Of a stretch of 64,000 nucleotides of DNA, positions 1 through 13,691 are shown one piece after another. The DNA comes from Onchocerca volvulus (Eukaryota; Nematoda; Chromadorea; Rhabditida; Onchocercidae): positions 868,001-932,000 of the forward strand of contig HG738138.1 of the NCBI GenBank assembly GCA_000499405.2, given 5' to 3'. How positions within the stretch are numbered: the stretch's first letter is position 1; the number at the start of each line of letters is the position of its first letter. The position numbers were made by a program, and so were the translations under genes. A model generated the notes under the pieces. It was not told the origin of the DNA. It ran no database searches and saw only the letters and a program-made list of their open reading frames with translations.

Positions 1-1194
1 TTATGTTAATTTTTATTTCAGAAAAAAGACCCAAGCAAATAATGTGCATAAAATGCACTAAATTTTCATATGAAAAATAGTGATAAACGGAAAAATAAAA
101 ATGCCTAGAAATGATAGAATATCGTAACATCGCTTAGAAACACTCGACTTTCACGACTGCACAACGAATCATACAAATTTATGGGAATGATTTTTGTGAA
201 CTTTTTCGAGATCTCAAATCTTTCATGTTGAGCTTATCAGCATGGATCCTGGGATGTTATTGTACATGAAATAAATTGATTCCCTTTTTATACAAGTTTT
301 CTGTTCTCGAACTTATTGGAAATTTCGGGAATCTGAATAAAGAAATGAAATTAGAATTTTTTTACACAGCAATTCATAAAATGAGGCAGTATAATGTACA
401 ATGTTACAGAGGGAACTATGAAGTTTATAAATATATGAGATCTGTGTAGCAGTTGATCGAACGGGAATGGCCGCAAGCTTGGAGTTAAACATCTTTCCGG
501 AAAATTCACTTTTTAGTGGTAGATTTTTTGGCATTTTACTGTGTGTAACAATAATTTGTCATAATTTTTAAATTGAAATTCCGGTGGGACTTCTCGGATT
601 ATGGTTAGGTTTGCGGTCATCACGATACAACAAGAAAAGTACATAGATAAATGTAACATTTTCAGTTACGATAGGTTTTTACTTTTTTTTTTTAACTTTT
701 TAATTAAATTTTTCGTTAGAGGAAATACTTGGAAGTTTGACATCAGTTATTTTCCTTGCTCTTATTTTTATTCAATCCTACGCTCAAATTAATACCCGTT
801 TGTATTAAGAATCTCTTCCCTTTCGTCCATTATTTTCTTTAATAAATTTTCAGCAAAATTCATGAATGATTCGAAATTTCTCAGATTGTTAAATCATGGA
901 ATTTCCAAAAATAATACATATACAAATGCATTTTAACAAAAATAAAGAGATAAAAGTAAACCGACATAACTATCCTTTTGTTAAATCGTAATGAAATTCC
1001 TGAGCAAGGAATGAAATACAGAAATTAGATGCACAGGTAAATAGGAATTTTTTGGATGTTGTTCGTGTCACAATGGTATTAAAATTGAGCGATATGTTTG
1101 TGTTTTGGATACGATTGAGAATAACAATGAAACTTGCCGGTTGCAGATTTTCGGCAATTTCTAGGAAAGGAATTGTGAATTCTTGTGATTTACT
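1..1194. other. Flank downstream of the calmodulin-like gene; no supported gene
   Basis: This is AT-rich sequence 3' of the minus-strand EF-hand gene. The only ORF of note lies on the minus strand at 313-534 (73 codons). Its first 30 codons have a more balanced composition than the surroundings, but it matches no family I recognise and has no clear splice sites or initiation context. It could be a fragment of a neighbouring exon, 3' UTR or chance. I did not see a strong minus-strand polyadenylation signal close to the stop codon at 1195. Confidence 0.4.
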
Positions 1195-3977
1195 TCATTT
1201 TTTGGATGAAGTTTCGGCGAATGGATCATCTTTAACATCATCGTGAACGATCGGAGCAATCATTTGGACAAATTCCTCATAATTGATCTGGAAATTCCCG
1301 AAATTTTGATGCTTAAAAATTCACAAGCTTCATTTTCAGCAGCCAAACTAAGAAAAAATGTGTTAGTCTTACAAATAATTTTAATTGACATTTAGATCAT
1401 GGTATCAGATGATTCATAACATTTCGTATATTTATTTAATTCATTAAGCTACGCTGAAATTTTAAAAAAATGATATTGACCTGTTCATCACCATCTTTAT
1501 CAACTTCCTGAATAATTTCATCTACTTCTTCTTCGCTGAATTTTTCACCCATCGTTGTCATGAAATGCTTAAATTCTTGAGCTGTTATATATCCATTGCC
1601 ATCTTTATCAAAAACTCTGCAAATTTTACATAATAAATTCTGTTGAATCAATTTGACAATTTCGAAAAAAAAAATAGTTTGAAAATTTGGAATTATTTTA
1701 TCATCTTGAAACACAAATTATTTTTGCATTATTTTTTTTAATTCAAATATTATATATAAATATATATTATAAAAAAAAAAAAAATGAGGAGAAAAAGATG
1801 TAAAGAGCCTAAATGCTTTGTATCTTTTTGTCAGAAAAAAAAAAGGAGGAAATACTTTCCACGCATGAATTGGTAAGTTATGTGTAAATTGATAAAATGT
1901 TATAAGCAGGAAATAACAAAAAAAGGTAACGGAAAAACCAACACCACCTCAACGAATAGAATCAATATTTTTGGCAATTCGATCTTGCTTCGGTTAATAT
2001 CTTTGTTTTGCCAGAAATAGAATGATTTGATAACTAATAACTGTTAATTTTTCCTTACTTTTTTTTTAGAGGAAAAAAATATCAGCATGGAAATACTTGT
2101 AATTTAATTTTGATATTCTTGAAGTTTTTATTTATCAAGCTGTCCCATAACTTTAAACTCAGCAGTATTTGATTCGGCTATTAAATCAAGATAATTTGAT
2201 CTTCGGTAAGAGCCAAGATTTCGTATCTTTTGTGAACAAATGTTGTGTCATTCCAACACTTTTTTCCAAGAAATCAATCATTATAGCAAAGATAAAATAG
2301 ACAGGATGATTGATGAAAAATATACATACTTGAATGCTAATCGTATCAATTCCTGATCCGTTTCCTTACTCATTTCTTTCATCATTTTACAAAATTCGAA
2401 AAAATCAATTTTGCCATTGCCATCCACATCGTATTCGTTAACCATATTCAGTAGTTCTTCCTCAGTTGGATTTAATCCGAGAGTACGCATCGCTACGCCT
2501 AATTCCCTGATATTCATCGTACCATTGCCATCTTTATCAAACAGCTAAATATTATGAAACTAAAATTAAACTAAAGTTAATTAACATGATTAGAATTAAA
2601 TCCATCTTTTCAGATGAAAAGTACAGCTGTTTATGCTTTCATGCAAGCATTATCATCGAAATGCATCTCAATATTACAGTGAAATTGAAATAAAAAATTA
2701 AGATGTACTTCGTCAACTGACAGAAAAAGAAAATGAAAAGTCGATTTGCTAAAAATTTTTGGATTTTAATTCAAACAAGTTACTGAAGAACAAAAATGTA
2801 ATGGGATCGTTCATCTCAGGATAAATTCAAAAGAAGAAATCAAGTAAAATTTTGAGCTTTGCAAAGAAATTCAAATTGTCCCTAACAAAACCTTGAATGC
2901 TTGTGCAAATTCTTGCAATTCTTCCGGTGTAAAATCGTCCTGTTCCGTTGCCGCTGATGAATTGGTATATCGCCGATACATTTTTGGTTCATCAAGATGT
3001 GCAGATGATGAGTATGCTGGTTCTGTGTTATGACCTGAAAAACTTAAGTTTGATGATAAAGGGCGAAATCGAATTTTAATATAATTCGAATAATCGTAAA
3101 ATTCTGCATAATTTTTCTTCCTTTTTTCTCCATTTTTGGAAATTATCAGTTTGATTACTTTACGTATTATTCTTGCTCAGTGCATTCGATCTATAATAAA
3201 AATTTTATATTCCGTATAGGATGCATTTGCAGAAACTCAAGCAAGCCATGAAAAACTTACCATATATGGATCGACGAACACAATGCATGAATTTGCATGA
3301 ATTTATCAACAGATTAATTAATCAATAAATAAAAAGGAGGGGATTTAGTAATTAATTAGCATCACGAACATTTTCGATAACTGTAATCAGCAAACAGTTT
3401 TACCAAAAAGCTTACTACTATATGGACAACCGGAAAAAGTCGACCAATTCGGGAGAGCTTAACATTTCGAAAAGTGAAAGTCGGAAATCTCGAAGATTTC
3501 CTAATAAGTCTTAACTCACAAAAATCACTTCAAAATAAAGTTTTCACAAAGATTTCGCTGCTCTATCGCAATTAGAAAGAATTCATTGATGTGGAAGTTT
3601 TGTTGACTATTATTTGAGTACTGATTTTTCATATGTGAAATTTGATACCGCTATTATAGTGAAATTTGATATTACTACTATAATGACATATTTTCCTTTC
3701 ATCTGGAGAAAAAAAAGAAGTTTTGAAATTATTAAAAAAAGAAAAAAAAAAAGGGAAAAAAACTATCCAAACACATATTACGCAATACGTTTATATATAT
3801 GTATATAACCGATTATTTATAATTAATTATTTGTTGGGTTTTACTTTGCCTTATGAATCAAAAAATGTGGATGACTTTTTGTTCAATTATTTTTTTTCCA
3901 CACTATGATTTTTTACGGATGTTATAACATTAATAAATAACAAATTTGAAGTTTGAATCTTGTAAAATTTAAAAATC

Positions 3978-4013
<36 letters not shown>

Positions 4014-4999
4014 CCGATTTTTTAATTTTACAAAATTTGTTATTTATTAAGAAATTTGAAATTGTAAAAGAAAATTTGTTTAACAACATAATAATTAATT
4101 CGAAAAAATTTTTAAAGGAAAGTGAATTTTTCAAGTTCATTAACCTGGTGGAGTTTCAGGTTGTATACTATTAGTTGTTGTAGTAATTCCTCCATTATTA
4201 CTTTCATTGGAAGATGAGATGGATGTACTTGGTGGACTTTGAAATACACCCACCATGTGGACAATACGACCTCTGGCTGGCACAGCAAGAGAAGCATCTT
4301 GTGATGGCGAAGGACAAGGTTGTGGTAGCAGCGCATCTTGAGTATTTTGAGATCTGAAATTCATTTCAAATATCATCACAAATCTATTAATAATTAATAA
4401 CTTTTGTACCAAATATAAAATATAACATCGTAAATTTTCGCTTTAATAATATACCAACACGCTATACTTAAAGACGATAATAACTGTTCTTGTTTTTCTT
4501 TTCTATGTTTTTTGTTACCATAATATATTACTTATGAATGATTGAATGATTGATAGAATGCCTTTACAACAAAATAATAATAATTGTAATATAATATCGG
4601 ATTATATAACCTTATACCTGAACAAAATTCTGTAAGACTATGAATAATAATAATAATATCTGATTGTATAATCCTACACCTGAACAGAAAAAAATCATTA
4701 AAAGTTTGGAAATACTTATTTTTCCCTGATCATTACAATTATATGATAGTTTCTAAATTTTTAGTGATTGTGAGATATTGATATTAACTATGATACATCT
4801 GCCGGTATAAAAAGCATTAAATTCTTTTTTTTTTTTTTTTGTTAAATTTCAATAATTAATTATGAATAAACGAAAACTGAAAGACTAACTCATTTTTTGT
4901 TAATCGTGTACGTTTGAGTACTTTAGTTAAACCACTTAGATCAAATGTTAATTCTGATCGTCGTTTTGATGCTTTCCTGCTGTGCCGTTTTAGCCTCAT
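1195..4999 (-). CDS. cal-4: Calmodulin-like four-EF-hand protein with long N-terminal extension (CAL-4-like)
   Basis: A calcium sensor of the calmodulin/troponin C superfamily, expected to bind Ca2+ and then a target protein; the partner is unknown. Coding exons in transcript order are 4999-4890, 4353-4145, 3034-2892, 2544-2330, 1616-1481 and 1287-1195. All phases agree and give 301 aa. Four 12-residue loops are visible at about residues 157-168 ([12 protein letters not shown]), 193-204 ([12 protein letters not shown]), 229-240 ([12 protein letters not shown]) and 265-276 (DKDGDEQINYEE). Each has acidic residues at positions 1 and 3 and Glu at 12, so all four should bind calcium. Unlike calmodulin (about 149 aa), there are about 140 residues before the first EF helix: first basic ([14 protein letters not shown]), then Ser/Thr/Pro-rich. 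There is also a tail of about 25 residues. I recall nematode CAL-4 as closest, from memory. The start is uncertain: the frame stays open upstream to a TTTCAG acceptor at 5067-5071, so 4890-5066 may be an internal exon with an unseen first exon. Confidence 0.9.
3981..4012. repeat. (TA)n microsatellite
   Basis: A pure TA dinucleotide run of about 32 bp, inside the third-exon-proximal intron of the calmodulin-like gene. It is likely polymorphic in length. Confidence 0.95.
4573..4686. repeat. Diverged tandem duplication in an intron of the calmodulin-like gene
   Basis: Two neighbouring copies of a block of roughly 45-55 bp run ATAATAATAAT, then a TATCgGATTaTATAA-like core, then a CCTGAACA end. 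The copies start near 4573 and 4643, about 70 bp apart. They differ by several substitutions and small indels, so the duplication is not recent. No function is apparent. Confidence 0.6.
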
Positions 5000-5672
5000 C
5001 AGTGAAAAGAATCCTGAAGCCGCAATCTCGCCAGTTTCACGAGTTTTTATCCATCTGTTTCCATCACTGAAACTTGTTTATTCGACTAAAACAATTGCAG
5101 TGGTTGAAGTTTTACTCAAACATTTTGACAAAACAATTTTCAATTGATAAACAATGTCATGAATCAAACAGACTTCACTATTTGTCACATTCAAATGTTT
5201 TCATGAGATTATGAACCATTTTAACAAATTCATTTTCATTTTTTTCAATTCACACATATCAAATATGAAATGGGAAAAGGAAATTTTAATTGCAATCATT
5301 TCATAATATTAATATTATTTTTAATTTACATATATTAAATACGAAATGGGAAGAGAAAATTTATATCCTGCAGAAACATTAGCTACAACATTTAAGCTAA
5401 TTAAAATAAATTTAAGAAATTAAAGTCACTTTTCGGTTAAAAAAGATTTTGTCTCCAAATTTTTTGATTGAATTTTATAAAAATGTTTAAAGGATTAACT
5501 GTAAAGTATGCGAAAGAAGAATGTTTAGACCAAAAATGAGTGAAATACATCAATAACGATTAAATTAAACAGTTAAATCACTTGAAAAAAAAACGACAGA
5601 AGGTGACACTAATACTTCTTCCTTTTCGCTTTGATCAATAAAATTTAACAAAATGATAAAATAATGAGAAAA

Positions 5673-5673
<1 letters not shown>

Positions 5674-5724
<51 letters not shown>
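5674..5724. repeat. Poly(A) tract of 51 nt
   Basis: An uninterrupted run of A, followed by a C and a further run of about ten A. It is long even for AT-rich nematode DNA. Assembled length may be unreliable. Confidence 0.95.
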
Positions 5725-5725
<1 letters not shown>

Positions 5726-6580
5726 AAAAAAAAAAGAAAGAGAAAAGATAAAATGAAACAGCGAAAGAAAGTTAAAAAGAGAAAAACTGGGAAAGGAAGT
5801 TTCGCTTTTTTCCCCTCAAGAAGGAGGAGAAAAAGGTTTATTCAGATTTAAGCATTGATGCTTGAAAAGTTTTCTCCGATGAAGCACATGTCTCTGTAAT
5901 AGATCAACTGACACTTTGTATCCGTCTCATGCATGTTAGTACTTTGTCATTTACTTAACTACGACAACATAACAAGTCAACAATTTTCGATAACCAACCA
6001 AGCTAAAAGCTTTGGGGAATAATTTATGGTAGTATGAAGAGAAAGTGAGAAACGAAAATAATAGACATGTTTATTCATTGAAATAAATCCAGCTGTTTAG
6101 ATTAAAAAGATATGATAAAAGGTTGAGTTAAAAGAAAAAAAATTGAAATTGATTGTATTTTTAAATTCATTATTTACTATCTTTTTATATTGCGATTTAA
6201 AAAAATTCCAATAATTTTATTTGAAAAAAAAAAAAAGTCCATATTATCTTAATTTGTCACTTATTTTTTTTGAATTTTTCACTAATATGTGTATACATTC
6301 ATTAAATACGTTTTCTTCTTTCTTTTTTTTCTTTCGAGTTTAAAAATTTTTTCTATTTCCTTTATAAGTTTATTGCTTGGAAATATATCTTGTATGATAT
6401 TTATAGTCTAAAAATAGAATGGAGAAAAAAGAATAAAAGGAAAGAACGAAATAAACTTTGATCCTGAAAAACGTTGCCAAAAGTTAAAGAATATGCGTGT
6501 GTGCATTGGTGAAGTTGTTAAAAGTGAATGTGAAATGCGTAAGCAGCGTCATGGCAACAGTTTTTGTGTTGAATAGATAA

Positions 6581-6616
6581 AGCAGCATGGAAAACAAACT
6601 TGTTTTTCATGCTGCT
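6581..6616. other. 16-bp hairpin with a four-base loop
   Basis: The arm at 6581-6596 pairs with 6601-6616 over 16 positions: 15 Watson-Crick pairs plus one G-U pair if transcribed from plus. The loop is AACT, and flanking A6580/T6617 adds one more pair. The arms begin AGCAGCATG and end CATGCTGCT. The stem is too short and the loop too tight for a typical animal pre-miRNA. It may be a foldback remnant or a structured transcript. Confidence 0.7.
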
Positions 6617-7565
6617 TAAATGAAAGTTTATTAAAAAACAATGGATGGCGGGAAAAAAAAGGAAAAAATTGATTTCACTTTTTATTCTTTTCTTGTTTTA
6701 ATTGTTTACAAAAAAAAAAATTTGCAATGCAAAAGTTTGTCCAAATGATATAAAATTTAGAAATAAAAGAGATAATGGAAAATTTGAAACAGAAGTTTGG
6801 AAATTTTTTCTTTTCAGTAATTTTTCGATAAAAAGTATTGAAGGAAATAATGTTGCAATTGTTTGTATTGTCAGAAGTATATCAACTTGTTAGGATATTA
6901 ACTTTTCGTTAATTTTCATGAACTTTTTTATTTTATTTTCAGGACAATTATTATAATATAAATATATCTGTATGTTTTTTTCTTTTTTTTTTTTTTTTTA
7001 GAGAAGTAAATTTCTAGCTCAAAATTCTTCAATTTTTAAAATTATAGGGAAGAATGCATCGTCTTTTCCATCAAAAATAATTGCTCTAAAAAAGATCTAG
7101 ACATATTATCAATGAAAATTAAAATATTTCTTCGATCATCATTAACTGAATGATTATGCGGCAAAAAAATTGAGAATTTAAAAATACATATGTGCAAATA
7201 AAATGTTTGAAATAATATTTCAAAATAGAGAAAAAAAAAGTTCCAATAAAAATAAGAATAATATCTGTTTATAAAGAGCAAAGGAAAAACAAATGTAAAA
7301 CTTACATGAACAATTAATTCATAATCGAATAACATTGATGAATGAAAAAAAATTTTCATTTATTGATTATCTGTCACATGTTCTTTTTTTTTAGACCATA
7401 ATTTGGGCTATCCATTTTCAACTTAGCTGTTTCCTCCTCGTTTTCTATCTTCTCAAATTTCATTTTTTAAAATATTTACGAAAATATTCAAACATATATT
7501 TTTTTAAGCCGAATAATTTATTTTTCCTCCATTCAACTTCTTTTCTTCTTTTTTTTCTTTTCTAT

Positions 7566-7567
<2 letters not shown>

Positions 7568-7655
<88 letters not shown>
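7568..7655. repeat. Poly(T) tract of 88 nt
   Basis: The longest homopolymer in the window, without a single interruption. Together with the tracts at 5674 and 8715 it makes three runs of more than 50 nt within about 3.1 kb. Confidence 0.97.
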
Positions 7656-7656
<1 letters not shown>

Positions 7657-8712
7657 AAGGATTTAGATTATTTTTGAAAATAAATGAGCGAATTTCGATT
7701 TTGCTAAAAATTTGTTAGTTTATTATAGAAAAAAAAAAAAAAGAAAAGAAAAAAAGTAGAGAGAAATTCGGACAATCTTTGTTAGTCTAAATGCTTATGT
7801 TGGAATATTTAAAATGAAATTTGAAAAATTTTCGAAAAATCTAACGGTGACATTTCGGATGACGCGATGTGATGTTATAATCAAATTTTAGAAACATCCA
7901 TCCATAAGATGAATTAGATGTTTCATATTATGGATAAAGCTATGGCGTTATATCAAAGGGTTTCTACTAAAGAATTAAGCTTTTTCCTTTCATTTCTTGG
8001 AAAAAAAAAAAAAAACGAAAATAAAGCATTTCAAAAAAAAAAAAAAAACGAAGAAACACACGACAGCTTATCAAAAGGAAATGACAAGTTGGTTTTTTGC
8101 TCATCTGATAAAAGAATCGATCGTTTCAGGTAAATCCGAAAATACTAATGGCGAGTTTTGAAAAAGAATAGTTGCAAATGAAAAGTTAATAAATTTCAAA
8201 AATTATTCTAAGTTTTCGAAATTTCAGAATGAAAGGAAGGAAAGAAAAAAATCCGTTAATTATATAATAATTTTACAGGAAGAAGGATGATTTATTTTAG
8301 GAGTGTTTTATTCCATACATAACTTTTGGCTACGGTAAGTAGCACCACATTTTGCTCAAGCTACAGTATCTTTATGTATATCAATTTGCAAATGCTAAGA
8401 ATTAATTTAAATAATATAAATTAGGCATTTATTTATAATTATTGCATTCAACTTTTCAAAAACAACAAGTAAATATTTTTTTTTAAAATTAGAAGCAGTT
8501 TTTTAAAGTATTTTTAACAAATTATTAAAAAGGAGAAAAAGGAATTCTAAACATTCTATAGTAAAAAGGGATAAAAAAAGGATTGAAAAAGGGGAAAAAG
8601 CAATAACAAAATTAAGTTATGACGTAAAAGTAAGGATGGAGAAAATGAAATGAAAATTATGAGATATAAAAGGGAGATAGACCAAAATTAGTCATGAAAT
8701 AATTAGAGAATA

Positions 8713-8714
<2 letters not shown>

Positions 8715-8767
<53 letters not shown>
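8715..8767. repeat. Poly(A) tract of 53 nt
   Basis: An uninterrupted A run preceded by AATAAT. It could be the tail of an ancient retroposed transcript, but no coding remnant or target-site duplication was recognised beside it. Confidence 0.95.
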
Positions 8768-8769
<2 letters not shown>

Positions 8770-10084
8770 AACAAAGTACAATAAAAGTAAAACCAAGAAA
8801 ATTAAATTAAATGAGAGGAAAAAAACTAAATTATTTTTAAATTAATAATATATTTAATAGACTATTTGGAAAGGTTTTTGAATAGAAAATAAAGAAGATT
8901 AAAGGTAATTGTTAGTCTGACAAATAGTACGGGAGAGTGATGATGTTGACGTCAAACTTTATCATTTAATTTTCTCCAATAATTTTCATTAATTATTTAA
9001 TTTTCATCAATTTATCCATCCTCAATACTATAAATAGAATTAGTGAGGAGAAGGTGAGGGAAAAATAAATGAAAGAAAAAAAAGGAATGAAAAAAAAAAA
9101 TAGAAAGAATGAAGTTAAAACAAAATGAAAATTGATAGGGTAACGTGGTGAAACGAAAAAACTGAAGGAAGAGAAACTGTTCGACGAACTTTTCGTATCT
9201 AATTTTTTGAATCAATCCTTTTTCAAAACAAAACTTTGAACACAAAAAAACAAAAACAACAAATTTCATTCGATTATTAATTCTTTTCAAAATTTATGTA
9301 GCAAAAAGCTCAATTTTTTTTTTTTACAGATTTTTCGAGCAAATTATTGAGTAATTTCAATTATTGACTGGTCATTAAGGAATTGAATGCCACAATTTTT
9401 TTTTTTTTTTTTTTTAAAAAGCAAAAATGAAATTCTTGTAGTTTGTTTGAAATGTAAAAATATATTTGTAAACAAAATGAGATAATAGATATTTCCATGT
9501 CATGATGATAATTTTGAGATGTAAAGGTCAAATTTAAGGAGAGGGAATGAGAGGGAAAAGAATTCATTTGAAATTATCAAAATAATGAGTTATATTATTC
9601 CGGGTTTCCGGAATTATGGACAAAGAAAACAAATTTTTCGTGTAATTTTCGTCTTGCTTTTTTTTCGTTTTCATTTTTCCAAACTCTCTCATCATTAGAA
9701 CTTTCATTGAATGAAAATGAATGATCAACGAGTTAGAAGGAAATCTTTCATAAATATTAGTCAATAAATAGAAAAAATAAATAAAGCTAGTATTAATTTA
9801 AAAATCGAACAATCTTACATAATTAGTTTGGAAATTAGCAAGAAGTGAACAATCACAAATGATCAAAAAAAAAAAAAAAAAAAAACCCACAAAATGATAC
9901 ACAATCATTGATGATAATGAAATAACATGACAAATTTGATTCACGAGAAATATCAATAGAAAAGAGGGAAAAAATTGCCTGCTGTGATAATCAAGTAGTT
10001 TTGAACAGAAATTTTAAGAAAAAGAAAAGTAGAAAGAGGAGGAGGAGATTTAAAATGAAATTTAAAGTGATTTGTAGCGTTGTG

Positions 10085-10140
10085 ATAAATGCACACATAC
10101 ACACACATACATACACATACACATACATCCACATACATGC
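10085..10140. repeat. Imperfect CA/TA-rich microsatellite
   Basis: About 55 bp of CACA and CATACA units with interruptions. It produces Val/Cys- or His/Thr-rich spurious frames. Confidence 0.85.
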
Positions 10141-10516
10141 AACAAAACATATATTTGCGTAGCTGAAGGAAGGCTAAGAAAACGAGTAAGGCCTTTAACT
10201 CTAGGCATGGAAACATGCGTTGATTAAATCATAGGTCTTGAAACTATCACTACTATTTTCAACTAATTTAATTTAGTCATGTTGCTAATTTTAGGACAAC
10301 CAGGACTCATTCATTTCATCACACATTTATTCGAGATAAAAATTAAGAAAGACAAGGAAGAGAAAAGTTTTTCCCTCTCTGCGACGAAATCTACTTCACT
10401 TTCAAATCTGAAAGCAAAATTCATTCATCGCCTGTTTTGGAAGCAACGAACTACTTCTTTTTTTTTTCATTAATGCTTATTCTGATGCACACAAATACAC
10501 ACACACAAATACACAA

Positions 10517-10517
<1 letters not shown>

Positions 10518-10582
<65 letters not shown>
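10518..10582. repeat. (AC)n microsatellite
   Basis: An almost perfect AC run of about 65 bp, preceded by degenerate ACACAAAT units from about 10487. The plus-strand frame through it encodes alternating Thr-His and is not a gene. Confidence 0.97.
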
Positions 10583-10584
<2 letters not shown>

Positions 10585-13500
10585 TATCGAACTTCAAACA
10601 AATATATTATGCAAATAGGTAATTTGGAAGCGTAAGGTTGAAATAAAGATGAAATAAATGCTTAAAATTATGTAAAATTTTATGTATAGAAAATTATAAC
10701 GCTTAATAGATAGTTGACGTGGGTTTTGATGTAGTAAAGGTTGACATAGGACCTGGATCGATCTGCACAAACTTTATTGCTTACGGCTCGATTAGATGTA
10801 GAAAATATTGAAAAGTAAAGTTAAATTAAGTATAAAATTGAAATATAAGGTTAGAATTAAAGATCAAATACAATATATATACAAAAAGTTATACAGCTTA
10901 GCAAATATTTTTGGATTAGTGATTTGGAACCTTTTCTGCTCGATTTGATCCATGCAGTATTTCGATTTTGTCAAAATCTTGACCAAAACTTCCTGCTCTC
11001 CTACTGATCAATCAATAATTGCAAGAATTTTTTATGATCATACATATTTAAGCCTAAAGCTATAGGATCATATATGGAATCGATATGGAATTGAAAAATC
11101 GGTTTTCGTTTTTTCTTTTTTTTTTTTTTTTCAGTCAAGTTATTATGTTTTCTTTATTCAATTAAAATAATGAACAATGGATAATTGAAAAGAATGCTAT
11201 TACAGTGAAAATAGTAAAAATTAAAGAAGAAATTACTATAGTAATTATTACAGTAATTGATTGCCAATTATGCGAGCCATCAAATGATTTAGGCTGCCAT
11301 TTCAAATTTTCACTAATAAAATTGCAAACTTCAAACATGGAAGCATTTCGGTTTCTTCATTTCTCCTTTTTGATGCTTAAAGTATATATTATCACAGTAA
11401 TGGATTATGACGACAATCTATTACGTAATATTTGTATTTATGCATTAATTGATTTGCCAAATAGTAACAAATGATTTTTTAAATGACAATTTTTCAATAC
11501 TTCCAAATGTTAATAATTTATATTCCTGCATAAATAATTCTTAATTCGAAAAATGGAATTGAAAATTTTGCAAATGTCAAATGCAATTACTTCTTTTGAA
11601 ACTTATTTATCTCAAAAAAAAAAAAAAGAAAAAGAATATCCACTGAATTGAACAATTGCTGTTGAGAATGAACTCAGATTTCTGCTGAATTCCTATCGTT
11701 GCAACAAACGAACAATTAATTGTTTCGAATGCAGGAAATTGTTTTGTTGCGTGAAAGGCTTTTGAGAAAATGTGATGATTATATCAGAAGAACTGAATAC
11801 GAAATAATGTAATGTAATTAGAAATTCATCGAAAAAAAAAAGACTGCGAAGATTGATTAATTGTAATTGAATTCACAAAAAATGAAATTAAAATTTGATA
11901 AAGTACGATGTTCTTTTATTTGCCAATTTTTCGAAACAGTATGTTGAAATTTTTTTCTCCTTTTCTTTTTTTTTTAAATTATTTAAAAGATAAAGGTCAT
12001 AAATAATATTTTTTTGATTTGTTTGAAAAATTTATCTGTACAAATGTAATTAACATTTTAAAGTATCAAATGAACCATCAAATTTGATTATATAGCATTA
12101 TTACTTTTCTTTTTTTCTTTTACTAAAATTAATAAAAAATTAGGAATAAAATCTGGGCGAAAATATAAAAAAAAGAAAAAAAAAGGAAGCATTTCAAATT
12201 TCTAAAGCTGATACAACGAATAATGAAATCATTTTATCCGCTATTTAAACTACTTTAAACCACTTGATTTCCGGAAAAATTCCGATCATTGTTTACATAA
12301 AGTCAACACTACCACCATTTTTATTAAAATCGTTCGATTTTATCAATAATTAATAAGGAGAAAATTAAGCTTAATGAATAAATAATGCAGATAAAGTCTT
12401 TAATAAGAATAAATGATCTCGTAGTAATATCAAATGGTTTACTTTGTTTGGATTTATCCAAAAAAAAAAAAAAAAAAAAAAAAGAAGCCGAAGCAAATTT
12501 TGTTTATGATTTTCAGAAAGGGAATGATAATAGGAAATAGACTTTAAAGAAATAAAAGTCATAAGATATATTTTTAGAGCAATCTAGCAAAGGTATTTAT
12601 TTAGCTTAACGTTACATTTTTATCGGTTATCATTGCATTGTTTCGTTCCACATGATCGATGTATTTCTATAACTGACGTATAATTATACTATTATTGACA
12701 TATTTATGATAAATAAAATCAATTTAACACGTGATAGTTAATAGTATAAATTGAAATGTTTGGTAAAATTCATAGCTTGTCATATTTAATTCATTGCTGC
12801 TAATTGTATGGTTCATACAGCTGACTAATCCGAAAATTTCGATAAAAAAAGGGAAAAGACCAACTGATAAGCCGGTAATTTATTTACATTGAAAAGTTTC
12901 GGTTTAACAATTTATCAAAAAATACCAATTATTTTACAATGAATGTTTTTTTTTTTGACAGATAATTGTTGATTATAATATATTTGTCAATGTTCTTTAA
13001 TCTCAATATTTCTAAATTACTATTAAATTATTGCAGAAGTAATTACGCTTTCTGCAGCGAATTTCAAATCAATATATAATTTGACCGAAAATGTTTCCAA
13101 ACAATTATTTAATAATTAAAATAAGAACCGGTAAAGAAGAGATTTTTGTCAATGAGCATTTCTGTAGCAAAGAAACGCGCATCTTAGGATTCAGTTAATT
13201 CTTAGAAAATGTTTCTTTTTCATTTACATCCTGCTGTTCGTGGAATTTTTCGGCAAGTTTTGAAAAAATAATAGTTGCTTAGTGAGAACTTAAGTAAATA
13301 TGGTGAGTAAGACGTAACTTTGTAACTTATTTTGTTCAACTTTTGAAGCGTTGGTTGTCTAACATGTGGTCGGAAGTTGTTATAAAAAAGATCTGGAACA
13401 TTTACTATTAGTTGCAGGTTAACAATTCTGAATCACTGCATTAATTTACCGAGCGTATTTTTCAGATGCAGTTGTTGCATCAGGATTCAGAAAGCCACAA

Positions 13501-13656
13501 AGACAAAAGATAACCAAACATTGATCATAACCTTCTTTGTACAAAATTGATTTAAAAATACTTTGAGGTTTCTCTTCCGTCCAAGCACTTAGATGGTATT
13601 CCTCATTATCAAATACAACTTATTTTTGTCCCACATCTTATCCAATTAAAACATCG

Positions 13657-13691
<35 letters not shown>

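Noticed and set aside
313..534. 73-codon minus-strand frame near the left edge
   Set aside because: It matches no family and lacks splice or start support; mentioned only in the flank entry.
10437..10622. Thr-His repeat ORF on plus
   Set aside because: It is a translation of the AC microsatellite.
13300..13510. ATG followed at once by GTGAGTAAG, and a downstream ATG exon of 15 codons after TTTTTCAG
   Set aside because: It would encode only about 16 residues with no family match; it could be a 5'-UTR exon but there is no supporting evidence.
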